From DAOTTY01 sp964451095 (GTDB lineage Bacteria; Chloroflexota; Anaerolineae; Aggregatilineales; Phototrophicaceae), in assembly GCA_964451095.1 (NCBI GenBank), contig CAYVGI010000008.1:5501-69500 (forward strand): a DNA stretch of 64,000 nucleotides. The letters run 5' to 3'. The notes under the pieces were generated by a model. It did not search any database and had not been told where the DNA came from. It was given only the letters and a program-made list of their open reading frames with translations. Below are positions 1-8,317 of the stretch, piece by piece. The translations under genes were made by a program, and so were the position numbers. Position 1 is the first letter of the stretch, and each line of letters starts with the position of its first letter.

Positions 1-471
1 GTGCCCGGCAATGCGTTTGACGCTGCTGTGGTTACGGATGTTTTTCACCTTGTGTCCGACTGGCAGGCAGCGCTCGCAGAAGTCGCCCGCGTGCTGAAAC
101 CGGACGGTGTGCTGCTGTTTCCCTCAACCAGCGACGAGCAAAACCCCATCCAGGACGCTTGGGACACAGTGCTGACGTTAAACCGCGCCTACCGCCGGGG
201 GGATTTCCGCACGACCGACTTTCTCACGAAAGCGGGTTGGCAGCAAACCAAGGACACCGTGCACATCCGCTACGGCGTGCAGCGCACCCCAGCAGAACTG
301 ATCCACTCGCTGCGTAACCGCATTTGGTCGAGCACCTGGGCGATGACCGATGCGCAAATTGAGCAGGGCATTGCCATCATAGAAGCAGCGGCAGCGGCGG
401 TCGGCGGGATAGACGCACCCTACGAGGCTGTTAAGCAGTTCGCCGTGGCACCCTTCCGTCCCCCCGCCTAA
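1..471 (+). CDS. class I SAM-dependent methyltransferase, C-terminal part (5' truncated)
   Basis: The reading frame is open from the first base, so the gene begins outside the window; the GTG at base 1 is probably an internal valine. The visible part starts at the acidic strand FDAAVVTDVFH and continues through a region ending VLKPDGVLLF, typical of motif II to the post-II strand in Methyltransf_11-type enzymes. The SAM-binding glycine motif I is missing because of the window edge. The C-terminal part is helical with no further recognisable domain, and the substrate cannot be inferred. It ends 3 bases before a glycosyltransferase on the same strand, so the two are probably co-transcribed. Confidence 0.8.
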   Translation: MPGNAFDAAVVTDVFHLVSDWQAALAEVARVLKPDGVLLFPSTSDEQNPIQDAWDTVLTLNRAYRRGDFRTTDFLTKAGWQQTKDTVHIRYGVQRTPAELIHSLRNRIWSSTWAMTDAQIEQGIAIIEAAAAAVGGIDAPYEAVKQFAVAPFRPPA

Positions 472-474
472 CCC

Positions 475-1635
475 GTGCACATTCTCCACGTCACGCCGTA
501 CTACGCCCCCGCGTACGCTTTTGGCGGCGTCCCCCGCGCTGTAGAGGGCATGGCACGCGCACAGGTCACACGCGGGCACACCGTGACCGTACTCACCACG
601 GATGCGCTCACCCAAGGTGAACGCGCAGGACAATTGCATGAAACGCTCAATGGCGTGCACGTTGTGCGCGTACGCAATGCGTCTGTGTGGCTGCGTGGCA
701 AAGCGAACCTGTCCACGCCTGTGAACATGCGTGCCGTGGCACCGCCACTCGTTAAATTGGCAGATGTCGTGCACTGCCACGAGTTCCGCACAATCGAAAA
801 CCTGCTCATCACGCCGATTGCGAACAAGCTTGGCGTACCGTTGGTGCTTTCCCCGCACGGCACACTGCCCCACGGCACCGGGCGCAGCACACTCAAGCAG
901 GTATGGGATCGCGCACTCAGTCCACAAGTAGCGCGGCATTTCAGCGCGGTTATCGGGCTGGTGGAACAAGAAACCGACGATGCACAAGCACTATGGCGCA
1001 AACTCTGGGCACAAGCACAGTTCTTCACTGTGCCCAACGGCATTAACCCCGCTGAGTTCGACAACCTACCCGACGGCGCGGCGTTCCGGCAGCAGTACGC
1101 ACTTGGAAACAACAAAATCGTGTTGTTCATGGGGCGGTTGCATCCACGCAAGGGTGCTGCTGTGCTGGCACGAGCGATAACACAAATCCAGGATGCGGAT
1201 GTGCGCCTCGTCATCGTCGGCCCCGACGAGGGATTAGGCGCTACACTCGCCGCAATCGCCCAGTCTGATGAACGCATTGTGCTCACCGGCTACCTAGGCG
1301 GGGAACAACGCCTCTCGGCTTACGCTGTGGCGGATGTGTTTGCGCTGCCCGCCGTTGGGGAAGGTTTGCCCGTTTCCGCACTAGAGGCAATGGCGGCAGG
1401 CGTGCCGGTGCTGCTCTCGCCGGGCTGCAACCTGCCAGAGGTCGCGGACGCAGGCGCGGGTGTCATCGCCCGCGTAGATGAGGTCGGGTTGGCGGCGGCA
1501 CTCACCGGGCTATTGCAAGATAAGCACCAGCGTGCGCAAATGGCAGCGGCAGCACGCCAGCTCGTGCGGCAGCGCTTTACGTGGGCGTCTATCGCGGCAC
1601 AGCTAGAGGCGGTCTACGCTCAAGTGAAGTCGTAG
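475..1635 (+). CDS. glycosyltransferase family 4 (GT-B fold)
   Basis: A 386-residue GT-B glycosyltransferase that should transfer a sugar from a nucleotide donor to a lipid- or glycan-linked acceptor at the cytoplasmic face of the membrane. The N-terminal acceptor domain opens with HILHVTPYYAPAYAFGGVPR, the usual GT4 start with its glycine-rich loop. The donor half has VLFMGRLHPRKG near residue 220 and the E-x7-E donor signature in EGLPVSALEAMAAG near residue 296. The GTG start follows the upstream methyltransferase stop by 3 bases. The 3' end overlaps the convergent CbrC-family gene by 16 bases. Donor and acceptor cannot be predicted. Confidence 0.9.
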   Translation: MHILHVTPYYAPAYAFGGVPRAVEGMARAQVTRGHTVTVLTTDALTQGERAGQLHETLNGVHVVRVRNASVWLRGKANLSTPVNMRAVAPPLVKLADVVHCHEFRTIENLLITPIANKLGVPLVLSPHGTLPHGTGRSTLKQVWDRALSPQVARHFSAVIGLVEQETDDAQALWRKLWAQAQFFTVPNGINPAEFDNLPDGAAFRQQYALGNNKIVLFMGRLHPRKGAAVLARAITQIQDADVRLVIVGPDEGLGATLAAIAQSDERIVLTGYLGGEQRLSAYAVADVFALPAVGEGLPVSALEAMAAGVPVLLSPGCNLPEVADAGAGVIARVDEVGLAAALTGLLQDKHQRAQMAAAARQLVRQRFTWASIAAQLEAVYAQVKS

Positions 1636-2204
1636 TGAACGCGATGCTCGCCGCACGCCACACAGCGGAAAACATAAATGGTTGCTCCGTCATTTTCCTC
1701 GCGGATTGCTTCGCACTCTGCCTTGAGTGATTCCGGCACCTCTGCTGTGAGTTCGCCCCACACACCCACGTAGATCATCGGTTGCTTGTGATGAAACAGC
1801 CAGTTATCACCCTGCCATGTGATGTAATTGGGTGTGCGTACCAGTTCTAACAGGGTGTCTTTGTCAACACGGTAGCGCACCCACTCATCGTCCTCAGTTT
1901 GATGCGCCTCATAGTCTTCCTCCGGTGACAGGTGTTCTGGCAATCCTTGCGTCACGCCCGCTTGGGCGTCGTCCATGTTCACCAAACCGAGTTCAGTGTC
2001 GTGCACAAAATACGCCCGCCCCTCCCGGATGCACTCGTAACACGCAACGCCGTAGGGACGGGTGTCCGTAATACCATCCACGCGGAAGCAGTGGGGTTTC
2101 TCCTCGCCACAGGCATCACACTTGCCCACAGCGATAAAGTCGGTCTCTTCGATGGGTGCCTCAAACAGCGGGAACGGGATACCAAGTTGTTCAAATGTCT
2201 TCAT
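1620..2204 (-). CDS. CbrC family protein (UPF0167)
   Basis: A 194-residue protein resembling E. coli CbrC, a family linked to colicin E2 tolerance but without known biochemistry. Three Cys pairs are visible: C29/C32 (KCDACGEE), C55/C58 (ACYEC) and C181/C184 (CVACGEH), which suggests structural zinc sites. The ATG at 2204 is chosen because MKTFEQLGIPFP matches the family start; an in-frame extension to 2306 would overlap the upstream gene and has no family-like residues. The gene lies 17 bases downstream of the GlsB-like gene on the same strand. Family assignment is fairly secure; function is unknown. Confidence 0.8.
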   Translation of the reverse strand: MKTFEQLGIPFPLFEAPIEETDFIAVGKCDACGEEKPHCFRVDGITDTRPYGVACYECIREGRAYFVHDTELGLVNMDDAQAGVTQGLPEHLSPEEDYEAHQTEDDEWVRYRVDKDTLLELVRTPNYITWQGDNWLFHHKQPMIYVGVWGELTAEVPESLKAECEAIREENDGATIYVFRCVACGEHRVHYDFT

Positions 2205-2221
2205 GAGATGGCAACCTACCG

Positions 2222-2593
2222 TCAGCGAGCGAAGTTGCTGTTGAAAATCAGGCGCACCAGGTACACAAACACAATCGCGCCGACGGCACCCACCAGGACG
2301 CCCCACAGCAAGCTTTCTGCCATCCAGCCCAGCCCAACAACGCTAAATAGCACCGTACCGATAATGCCGCCAATGATGCCCAGCGCAATATCACCGAACG
2401 GTCCGTAACCCTCACCCCGCAGCAAACGCCCGGCAATTGCCCCGGCAAACATCCAGGTGACGAGCCGCAACACCAGCACCACCGCGCCGATTGAAAGCCC
2501 CAGTACCGTCACAAGAATCCAGGGGGCAAGCACAACCGCGCCCACAATTGCCAAACCAACGATAAGTACATTCGCCATTTTGTTGTCCGTCAT
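2222..2593 (-). CDS. GlsB/YeaQ/YmgE family stress-response membrane protein
   Basis: A 123-residue, very hydrophobic protein. The C-terminal 75 residues hold the family pattern AGAIAGRLLRGEGYGPFGD followed by IALGIIGGIIGT, found in small transglycosylase-associated or general-stress membrane proteins. Usual members have about 80-90 residues and three helices. This one has an extra N-terminal hydrophobic hairpin (about residues 8-45), giving probably four membrane segments. Its molecular function is unknown in the family. It sits head-to-tail with the cbrC-like gene and may share its transcript. Confidence 0.85.
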   Translation of the reverse strand: MTDNKMANVLIVGLAIVGAVVLAPWILVTVLGLSIGAVVLVLRLVTWMFAGAIAGRLLRGEGYGPFGDIALGIIGGIIGTVLFSVVGLGWMAESLLWGVLVGAVGAIVFVYLVRLIFNSNFAR

Positions 2594-2662
2594 GGGTCCT
2601 CCAACTTACATTACGTCAGCCTCTACCCCATTATACGAAAAACCGGGCGAAATGTTGCTGTT

Positions 2663-3655
2663 TTAGCGGCTGACAGTCGCCACCAACAAGTCCAGCGCCA
2701 GCACAATGTCCATTTGCCCCGTTTTGATCTTGGTGTCGTAGTCCAGCAGGCGGCGATACACCTTTTCCAGCGCCTCCAGCGAGAACGCGCTCACTTGCCC
2801 CGGCAGCTTCTTTACCTGGAACTGCTTCATGCCGAGTGCATCCGCCAGGGTTGCTGTGCCCCCGCCGCTTTCCAGGTGCTCCTTCGCTAGCAGCATCAGC
2901 CGGAACTGCCGCACAAACAACGCCCACACCCGGAACGGGTCTTCGTCTGGCTCTGCCAACACCTGGTGCAGCATGGTCATGGCGGCATCGCCTTTGCCCG
3001 CTGCCATCGCCTCTATCATGTCCCAAATGCGCGTCTCCGACGTGTACGGCGTCAGCAGCGCGACGGTGCGCTCGTCGATGTCGGCTCCGTTGGTGTAGCT
3101 CACCAGCTTGAACAGTTCGTTATCCGCCCGGCGCAGGTCGCCCCCCACCACAGACGCCAGCGCGTATGCCGCAGACGGTTCGATGACTGTGCTGTATTCA
3201 CTTTCTGCGTGGCGCATCAGCCAGTTTGTCAGGTCTTTCGGCGCACTAAACGCCTTCTCGAAGCCGCTGGGGTCGCTTTGGGCTAGTTTCACCAGTTTGC
3301 TATGCGCAGGCAGCGTCTTGCGTTCGATGAACACCAGTCGTGCCCAGTCCGGCAGGTGGGGCAGGTCATCTAGCAGGCGTGTCACCTGCTTTTTGCCCGT
3401 CTCACCAGCGCCCTTGCGTGTGATGTGCGCCAGCAGCCCACGCACCAGCACCAGGCGGCGATCCGCCAGGAACGGGAACGCGCTCACCGCGGAGAGCACA
3501 TCGGCAGCGGTTGTGTCCGCCCCGTCAAACTCCGCGATGTTCAGCCCGGCGCTGTCAATCTCGCGCATGTCTGCCCGCATCTTGTCCACGGTCTGCCAAA
3601 GACGAAACTCATCCTCGCCGTGCAGGATGTAAAAACGTGGTGCTGCCTTCGCCAT
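2663..3655 (-). CDS. holA: DNA polymerase III subunit delta
   Basis: A 330-residue clamp-loader delta subunit, the component that opens the beta sliding clamp so the gamma/tau complex can load it. The N-terminus (FYILHGEDEF, then DLNIAEFDG-like and FPFLADRRLVLVRG) matches bacterial HolA, as does the length. The C-terminal collar region includes the helix with LLDYDTKIKTGQM. There is no functional Walker A motif, as expected for delta. The ATG overlaps the stop of the upstream DUF6391 gene (TAATG), which implies translational coupling. Confidence 0.93.
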   Translation of the reverse strand: MAKAAPRFYILHGEDEFRLWQTVDKMRADMREIDSAGLNIAEFDGADTTAADVLSAVSAFPFLADRRLVLVRGLLAHITRKGAGETGKKQVTRLLDDLPHLPDWARLVFIERKTLPAHSKLVKLAQSDPSGFEKAFSAPKDLTNWLMRHAESEYSTVIEPSAAYALASVVGGDLRRADNELFKLVSYTNGADIDERTVALLTPYTSETRIWDMIEAMAAGKGDAAMTMLHQVLAEPDEDPFRVWALFVRQFRLMLLAKEHLESGGGTATLADALGMKQFQVKKLPGQVSAFSLEALEKVYRRLLDYDTKIKTGQMDIVLALDLLVATVSR

Positions 3656-4206
3656 TAGGTTGACTGTGTGTTCACGCGGTGAACCGTGATGGTGCGCCCG
3701 AACCAGCTACTTTCTCGGCGCTTTATGCTCATGACCTCGGTGTCGCCAGGGTCGCCATCAGTCGTCACGTGCCGCTGCAACCATGTGCCAATCGGTTGCG
3801 AGATTAACACCGCCGCCACCATGCCCATCATCAGCACAGGTAGGCGTTCCGCCGCCGAAATGTCTCGGCGGTTGCTGCTGCGCGTAATCAGCAGCGCGGT
3901 CAGGCTGGTCAGGTAGCCAGTGGTAACGAGGTTCGTACCGCAGTTGGGGTGAATAGCGAGGTTCTTCTCGCCGCGCCGCATCCGTGCCAGCGCATCACTC
4001 ACTGCCCGCACCACTTGGTCGGTGTCTGCCTCGCCAATGAGCACAAACCCGTTGGCGTCGCTGCGTCCTGCCATGCGCAACCCCCGAATTCTGCTTGATA
4101 AAACGTGGATCGTCGCGTGTTCGAGAGCGTGGTTGCGACGTGTGCGCCGCACAACGGGCAAATCCAACAGCGCCTGGAAGGAATGGCGAGAGGTGGGTTC
4201 TGTCAT
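3655..4206 (-). CDS. DUF6391 domain-containing protein
   Basis: A 183-residue protein with the signature RRNHALEHATIHVL near residue 25, characteristic of the uncharacterised DUF6391 family found in Chloroflexota and cyanobacteria. A second conserved patch is IHPNCGTNLVTTGYL. Two short hydrophobic stretches follow (around SLTALLI and MMGMVAAVLISQPIG), so membrane association is plausible. The gene overlaps holA by one base (TAATG). The coupling with a replication gene is the only hint about role. No function is proposed. Confidence 0.8.
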   Translation of the reverse strand: MTEPTSRHSFQALLDLPVVRRTRRNHALEHATIHVLSSRIRGLRMAGRSDANGFVLIGEADTDQVVRAVSDALARMRRGEKNLAIHPNCGTNLVTTGYLTSLTALLITRSSNRRDISAAERLPVLMMGMVAAVLISQPIGTWLQRHVTTDGDPGDTEVMSIKRRESSWFGRTITVHRVNTQST

Positions 4207-4274
4207 GGGGATGTTTCCGTATTTTCAGGTCGTTCGTAAACTGTAGCAGAGATTGCACGAATTGAAAGCCAATA

Positions 4275-4310
4275 CAAAACAAGCTCACCGCACGGCGCAG
4301 TGAGCTTGTT
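4275..4310 (-). terminator. intrinsic terminator of the dioxygenase-esterase operon
   Basis: An 11-bp perfect stem (4278-4288 with 4300-4310) encloses an 11-base loop. Read on the minus strand it is followed by a short T-rich run (GTTTTGT). It lies 29 bases beyond the esterase stop, as expected for the end of a minus-strand operon. Confidence 0.75.
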
Positions 4311-4338
4311 GGTTTGGCATGGCAAGTGTGTGTAGCAG

Positions 4339-4977
4339 CTACCCGGCAATCGTGCTCATCAACTGGCGCACTGCCTCAATCTCGTCGTCGTTGACCGTGT
4401 GCGGCATACCCGGGTAGATGCGTTCATCGACCTTGGCACCCATCTTGCCCAGTACCTCGGTGGTCTCCTTCACCCGCGCCAGCGGAATGTGCATATCCAC
4501 ATCGCTGCACCCGATGAACACAGGGGTGTCATCCAGCGTGCCATCGTAGTCACGCGGTGTGCCTTCCGGTCCGATTACCCCGCCGCTGAGCACCGCCAGC
4601 CCCGCGTAGCGCTGTGCATGACGTGCCACGTACTCTGATGCCAGGCACGCCCCCTGAGAAAAGCCCATAAGCATGATGCGCTCCGTTGGGATGCCCTGCT
4701 CGTTCACATGCTTGACAATGTCCCCTATCATCTGCAACCCGGAGGACAAACCTGGCTCGTTGTCTTGCAGCGGTGCCAGGAAGCTGTTCGGGTACCACGT
4801 AAAGCTGTTCGCCTGCGGTGCCAGGTATGCCCAATCCGGTTGGTTGAACGCCGCCGCGAGTTCCAGGATGTTCTGTGCACTGGCACCGCGCCCGTGCACT
4901 GCGATCATGACGTGCTGTGCTTCGTCTAGGGGTTTGCCCATCGCCAGCAGGGGCTGCCCCTGATGCGGACCGCTCAC
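4339..4977 (-). CDS. phospholipase/carboxylesterase family hydrolase (MhqD-like)
   Basis: A 212-residue alpha/beta hydrolase of the phospholipase/carboxylesterase family. The nucleophile elbow is GFSQGA near residue 107. The acid is probably in GCSDVDMHIP and the histidine in GMPHTV near residue 195. There is no signal peptide, so it should be cytoplasmic. The GTG start lies 1 base after the dioxygenase stop, with AGGAGG about 10 bases upstream inside the end of that gene, so the pair is tightly coupled. In Bacillus, MhqD and MhqO are encoded together for hydroquinone/quinone resistance; by that analogy this enzyme acts on esters or ring-cleavage products. The substrate is inferred. Confidence 0.85.
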   Translation of the reverse strand: MSGPHQGQPLLAMGKPLDEAQHVMIAVHGRGASAQNILELAAAFNQPDWAYLAPQANSFTWYPNSFLAPLQDNEPGLSSGLQMIGDIVKHVNEQGIPTERIMLMGFSQGACLASEYVARHAQRYAGLAVLSGGVIGPEGTPRDYDGTLDDTPVFIGCSDVDMHIPLARVKETTEVLGKMGAKVDERIYPGMPHTVNDDEIEAVRQLMSTIAG

Positions 4978-4978
4978 G

Positions 4979-6064
4979 TTACTTGACCTCCTGGGGTGCT
5001 TGCCATGCGGGCACGCGCAGCGGCGTCAGGTTCGCCTCAATGTGCGGGCGAATCGCCTCGTGCATCTTCGGGACGCGCAGCTCGGTGCCCAGTGACTCAA
5101 CGGGTTCATCTGCTGCGAAGCCCGGTCCCAGCGTCGCCAACTCCACGATGTGACCATTTGGGTCACGGGTGTAGATGGACTTGAAGTAGTCACGATCCAT
5201 CACCGGGGAAACAGGCAGCCCCGCCTTCACCAGCTTCTCGCGCCACTCAAGCTGAACTTCTTCGTTCTCCACGGCGAGCGCAAAGTGATGGGTGTGCCCC
5301 ACACCCATCTGGCTGTAGCGGGTGTTCTTGATGTCCCGCTCAAAGTACGTGATGATGCTGCCGGGCTTGCCACCGTCCACGCCCCAGTACCAGTGAGCAG
5401 AGTTCGGGTCGTCAAAGTTGGACGTGCGCTTGACCAACTGCATCCCCAATAGCCCCTGGAAGAACGCATCTGTGCGCTGGATGTCGTCAGAAATCGCGGT
5501 AATGTGGTGCATCCCGTTCATCAGCGCCATGTCCGCGGTAATCACATCAATGGGTTCCTGCCACATCTCCGCCGCGATGCGCTCCTCGTCGCGGTTGTTC
5601 ACCACCATCTGCGCTGGCGGTGCTTTGTGCTCGCTGCCCAGTACCTCCTCATCAATCGCAAACCCAGGCGCATCCGTGGCAATCTCGATAATCATGCCGT
5701 CGGGGTCTGTGAAGTAGATCGACTTGAAGTAGTTGCGATCCAGCGGACCCGTTACTTTCAGCCCGTGGTCAACCAGACGACGCTTCCACTTCAGCAGCGC
5801 GTCATAATTGGGCACGCGCAGCGCATAGTGGTGCGTGCCCCCGATGCCGTGCTTGCCCTTCGGTGCACCCTTCCACTCAAAGTAGGTGATGGCGGTGCCG
5901 GGACTGCCGGTTTCGTCGCCATAGTACAGGTGGTAGCTGGTCGGGTCATCAAAGTTGACCGTCTGCTTCACCAGACGCATACCCAACACCTGCGTGTAGA
6001 AGTCCGTCGTGCGCTGTGCATCCGACGAAACGAGGGTGATGTGGTGTAGTCCGAGGATTGTCAT
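4979..6064 (-). CDS. ring-cleaving dioxygenase, MhqO-like (vicinal oxygen chelate fold)
   Basis: A 361-residue tandem glyoxalase/dioxygenase. The first half starts GLHHITLVSSDAQRTTDFY and the second GMHHITAISDDIQRTDAFF near residue 185; each half carries His/Glu ligand motifs (GGTHHYALRV, GHTHHFALAV, HIVELATLGPGF). The layout and length match MhqO/YkcA-type hydroquinone-cleaving enzymes, which use Fe(II). It is the first gene of a two-gene operon with the esterase, behind a perfect palindrome at 6140-6167 that probably binds a repressor. The exact aromatic substrate is unknown. Confidence 0.88.
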   Translation of the reverse strand: MTILGLHHITLVSSDAQRTTDFYTQVLGMRLVKQTVNFDDPTSYHLYYGDETGSPGTAITYFEWKGAPKGKHGIGGTHHYALRVPNYDALLKWKRRLVDHGLKVTGPLDRNYFKSIYFTDPDGMIIEIATDAPGFAIDEEVLGSEHKAPPAQMVVNNRDEERIAAEMWQEPIDVITADMALMNGMHHITAISDDIQRTDAFFQGLLGMQLVKRTSNFDDPNSAHWYWGVDGGKPGSIITYFERDIKNTRYSQMGVGHTHHFALAVENEEVQLEWREKLVKAGLPVSPVMDRDYFKSIYTRDPNGHIVELATLGPGFAADEPVESLGTELRVPKMHEAIRPHIEANLTPLRVPAWQAPQEVK

Positions 6065-6139
6065 ACAGTAAACTCCTTATGTCAGGTCGTTCTTGTTGCC
6101 TTCACGACACTAGACGCAGCAGTGCATGGCGAGATTACG

Positions 6140-6167
6140 ACTTAAGCGGACTATGGTCCGCTTAAGT
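6140..6167. promoter_or_regulatory. 12-bp inverted repeat, probable repressor operator for the dioxygenase operon
   Basis: Arms at 6140-6151 and 6156-6167 are perfect inverse complements (ACTTAAGCGGAC and partner) around a 4-base centre TATG. The site lies 76 bases upstream of the dioxygenase ATG and 12 bases beyond the stop of the upstream YgeY-type gene. There is no T-run on the minus strand, so it looks more like a dimeric regulator site (MarR, TetR or HxlR type) than a terminator. No regulator gene is adjacent. Confidence 0.6.
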
Positions 6168-6178
6168 TAATGATTTTC

Positions 6179-7396
6179 TTATGCCTTCAGCGCCGCAACA
6201 TACACTGGCAGTGCTGCGTACCACACCGTGGACTGCACCACATCTTCCAGGCGCACCTGGTCGAGCACGGTATGCGCGTGGATTTCATCGCCGGGTCCGT
6301 AGCCGATGCTGGGAATACCCGCCTTGCCCCGCCAGTAGATACCATTCGTGGAGAAATCCCACTTGCCTGTGCCGGGTGCATCGCCGAAAACTGCCTCGCC
6401 TACCTGCACACCTGCCTGCACAAACGGGTCGTCCTCCTCCAGCGCCCACGCCGGGTAGATTTTGTCCGTGCCGAAGCTAAACCCGGTGTAACTTTCCTCT
6501 TCGTCGTACAGGATCGTCGCCTCGATGTCGTCGCGCTCCCCGATAATATCCTTGATACGTTGCAGCGCGTCCTGCGGGTCTTCACCAAATGTGATGCGCT
6601 GGTCAACGTACATCACTGCCTCATCCGGCACCGCGTTGAGGCTCGGCGTTTTCACCTCCATGTGCGTGACCGTAATACGCCCATGCCCCAGGAATTCGTG
6701 GTCGCCCAGTTCGGGTTCCAACTTGCTGATCGCATCAATAATGGGAACCAGCTTGTAAATCGCATTGTCGCCCATGTAGTTACTCGCCGCGTGGGCGCTT
6801 TTGCCCTTGGCAACAACTTTCATCTCCACACGCCCCTTGTGCCCCCGGTAAACCTGGAGCTTGGTGGGTTCCCCAATAACCACGTAATCCGGTTTCAACC
6901 CTTCCACCTCTACCAGTGCGTGCGGCGCGATGCCGTCGTTACGCTCCTCCATGTTGCCGAACACATACGCCGTCACACCGTCCAGAAGCCCCAAGCGCTT
7001 GGCAATCGCCAGCCCATAGACCATGCCCGGTGTGCTGTTCTTTTCGTCTGCTGCGCCACGGGCAAAGAACACCCCGTCCTCGACCTTGCCCTCAAACGGA
7101 TCCCACTCCCACTCTTCCGGGTCGCCAATCCCCACCGTGTCGATGTGCGTGTCGTACATCAGCTTGACGGGACCATCGCCAATGCGCCCGACCACATTAC
7201 CCATTTTGTCCCACCACACCTCGTCAAAGCCCAGCTTTTCCATCTCCGCTTGCAAGCGCTCGCCCACTTCACGGATTTGGCTGTCGTAGCTGGGGATGGC
7301 GCACAGGTCTCGCAAAAACTGAATGATGTCCTCGCGGTGTTGCGCCACCTCTGCTTTGATCTGTTCAACTGCCGCTGCGTCGATTTTGCCTGTCAT
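6179..7396 (-). CDS. YgeY-family M20 metallohydrolase
   Basis: A 405-residue M20-family dizinc hydrolase closest in appearance to YgeY, a protein encoded in the E. coli selenium/molybdenum-hydroxylase purine locus. Metal-site motifs are in order: YDTHIDTVG (His near 82), RGAADEKN (Asp near 116), GNMEERND (catalytic Glu near 149), VIGEPT and DEIHAHT near the C-terminus. YgeY-like marks include GDPEEWEWDPFEG and IGYGPGDE. It is the last gene of an operon with a Nudix protein and an 8-oxoguanine deaminase, starting 6 bases after the Nudix stop. It probably cleaves an N-acyl or carbamoyl amide formed in purine or amino-acid breakdown; the substrate is not known. Confidence 0.85.
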   Translation of the reverse strand: MTGKIDAAAVEQIKAEVAQHREDIIQFLRDLCAIPSYDSQIREVGERLQAEMEKLGFDEVWWDKMGNVVGRIGDGPVKLMYDTHIDTVGIGDPEEWEWDPFEGKVEDGVFFARGAADEKNSTPGMVYGLAIAKRLGLLDGVTAYVFGNMEERNDGIAPHALVEVEGLKPDYVVIGEPTKLQVYRGHKGRVEMKVVAKGKSAHAASNYMGDNAIYKLVPIIDAISKLEPELGDHEFLGHGRITVTHMEVKTPSLNAVPDEAVMYVDQRITFGEDPQDALQRIKDIIGERDDIEATILYDEEESYTGFSFGTDKIYPAWALEEDDPFVQAGVQVGEAVFGDAPGTGKWDFSTNGIYWRGKAGIPSIGYGPGDEIHAHTVLDQVRLEDVVQSTVWYAALPVYVAALKA

Positions 7397-7402
7397 ACGT
7401 GG

Positions 7403-8317
7403 TTATGCTCCGTCAGGTTCTGTTGATGAGTAAATTTGAGAAACGGGGTCGTCTGCCTCAATGATCGACCACACCCGATCTTGCGCATAAGTTGCTGAAA
7501 TCCGCCGCACGTAGGCAGCATCCCTGCCCAGCAGTGCGCCGTTTTGGGCGTCCGTCCACTCCACATGGGCGGTAAGTTGTGTCGCATCCACCGTGGCAGC
7601 AAAGACCAACTCAATGGCGTTCTCCGCTACATCCTGCCAAACCCCTACCCAGTGCAGCGCCGGAGCAACACCAAGCCAGCGGCGCAGCCCGTGTGCTAAG
7701 GTCACCCACGGTGCATGTTCCCCGGTGCACGGCACATACGGCAGCACGCGCTCGCGGTCGCCGGGCACAGTAAGCACACGGCGATGTGGTTCATCCCACA
7801 GGACGGCAACCGCACACACCTCAAAGCGCACATGGCGCGGTTCCGGGCGACCTTGCAGCCAGTTTTGCAGCCAGCGCTGCCCCAGCTTTAGCCGCAGCCG
7901 CATGGCTTGCCATAGCGGGGTGGTGTGAATGTAAAGCACCTTACGAGCGTCATCTGCGGCGTGGTGCGCCATGTACCCAGCAAAAGTGCCCTGCGGCAGT
8001 GCTCCCAGCGGGAAGTATTGGTTTGCTGTCGATTCGTCCGTTTCGTCAACAACGTGCCCGCCGACCGGGAATGCCGCGTACAGCACATTTAAGCGGCGCG
8101 TCGCCTGGAAGTAATACAGTCCCACCATCCGCTCAATCGTCACGATGACGCCCGTTTCCTCACGTGCCTCACGCGCCGATGCTGTGGGCAGCGCCTCGTG
8201 AGCGTCTAGCCGCCCGGTGGGGAGGTTCCACAAGTTGAGGTCTCCCCGGCGGGAGAGCAATATCCGCCCAGCATCATCAAAGACGGCACATGCCGTGCCC
8301 ACCCGCAAAAAGCTCAT
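7403..8317 (-). CDS. Nudix hydrolase with a degenerate second Nudix-like domain
   Basis: A 304-residue protein. The N-terminal half has a perfect Nudix box beginning GRLDAHEALPT (Gly near residue 36) and ending AREAREETGV, matching G-x5-E-x7-REUxEExGU. The C-terminal half, from about RHVRFEVCAVAVLWDE, repeats the Nudix beta pattern, but the box position reads PWVTLAHGLRRWLGV with the metal-binding glutamates gone, so it is probably non-catalytic. The ATG overlaps the deaminase stop (ATGA). Sitting between 8-oxoguanine deaminase and YgeY, it may act on oxidised or other purine nucleotides; that is inference from context. Confidence 0.85.
   Translation of the reverse strand: MSFLRVGTACAVFDDAGRILLSRRGDLNLWNLPTGRLDAHEALPTASAREAREETGVIVTIERMVGLYYFQATRRLNVLYAAFPVGGHVVDETDESTANQYFPLGALPQGTFAGYMAHHAADDARKVLYIHTTPLWQAMRLRLKLGQRWLQNWLQGRPEPRHVRFEVCAVAVLWDEPHRRVLTVPGDRERVLPYVPCTGEHAPWVTLAHGLRRWLGVAPALHWVGVWQDVAENAIELVFAATVDATQLTAHVEWTDAQNGALLGRDAAYVRRISATYAQDRVWSIIEADDPVSQIYSSTEPDGA

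Noticed and set aside
6140..6167. The palindrome as a terminator of the upstream YgeY-type gene
   Set aside because: Read on the minus strand it is not followed by a T-run, and its 4-base centre and perfect symmetry fit a protein-binding site better, though a terminator role is not excluded.
6170..7426. A 418-codon open frame on the plus strand opposite the YgeY-type gene
   Set aside because: It is a shadow of the minus-strand frame, which carries complete M20 metal-site motifs and family-wide similarity; the plus frame is rich in Arg, His and Pro with no motif.
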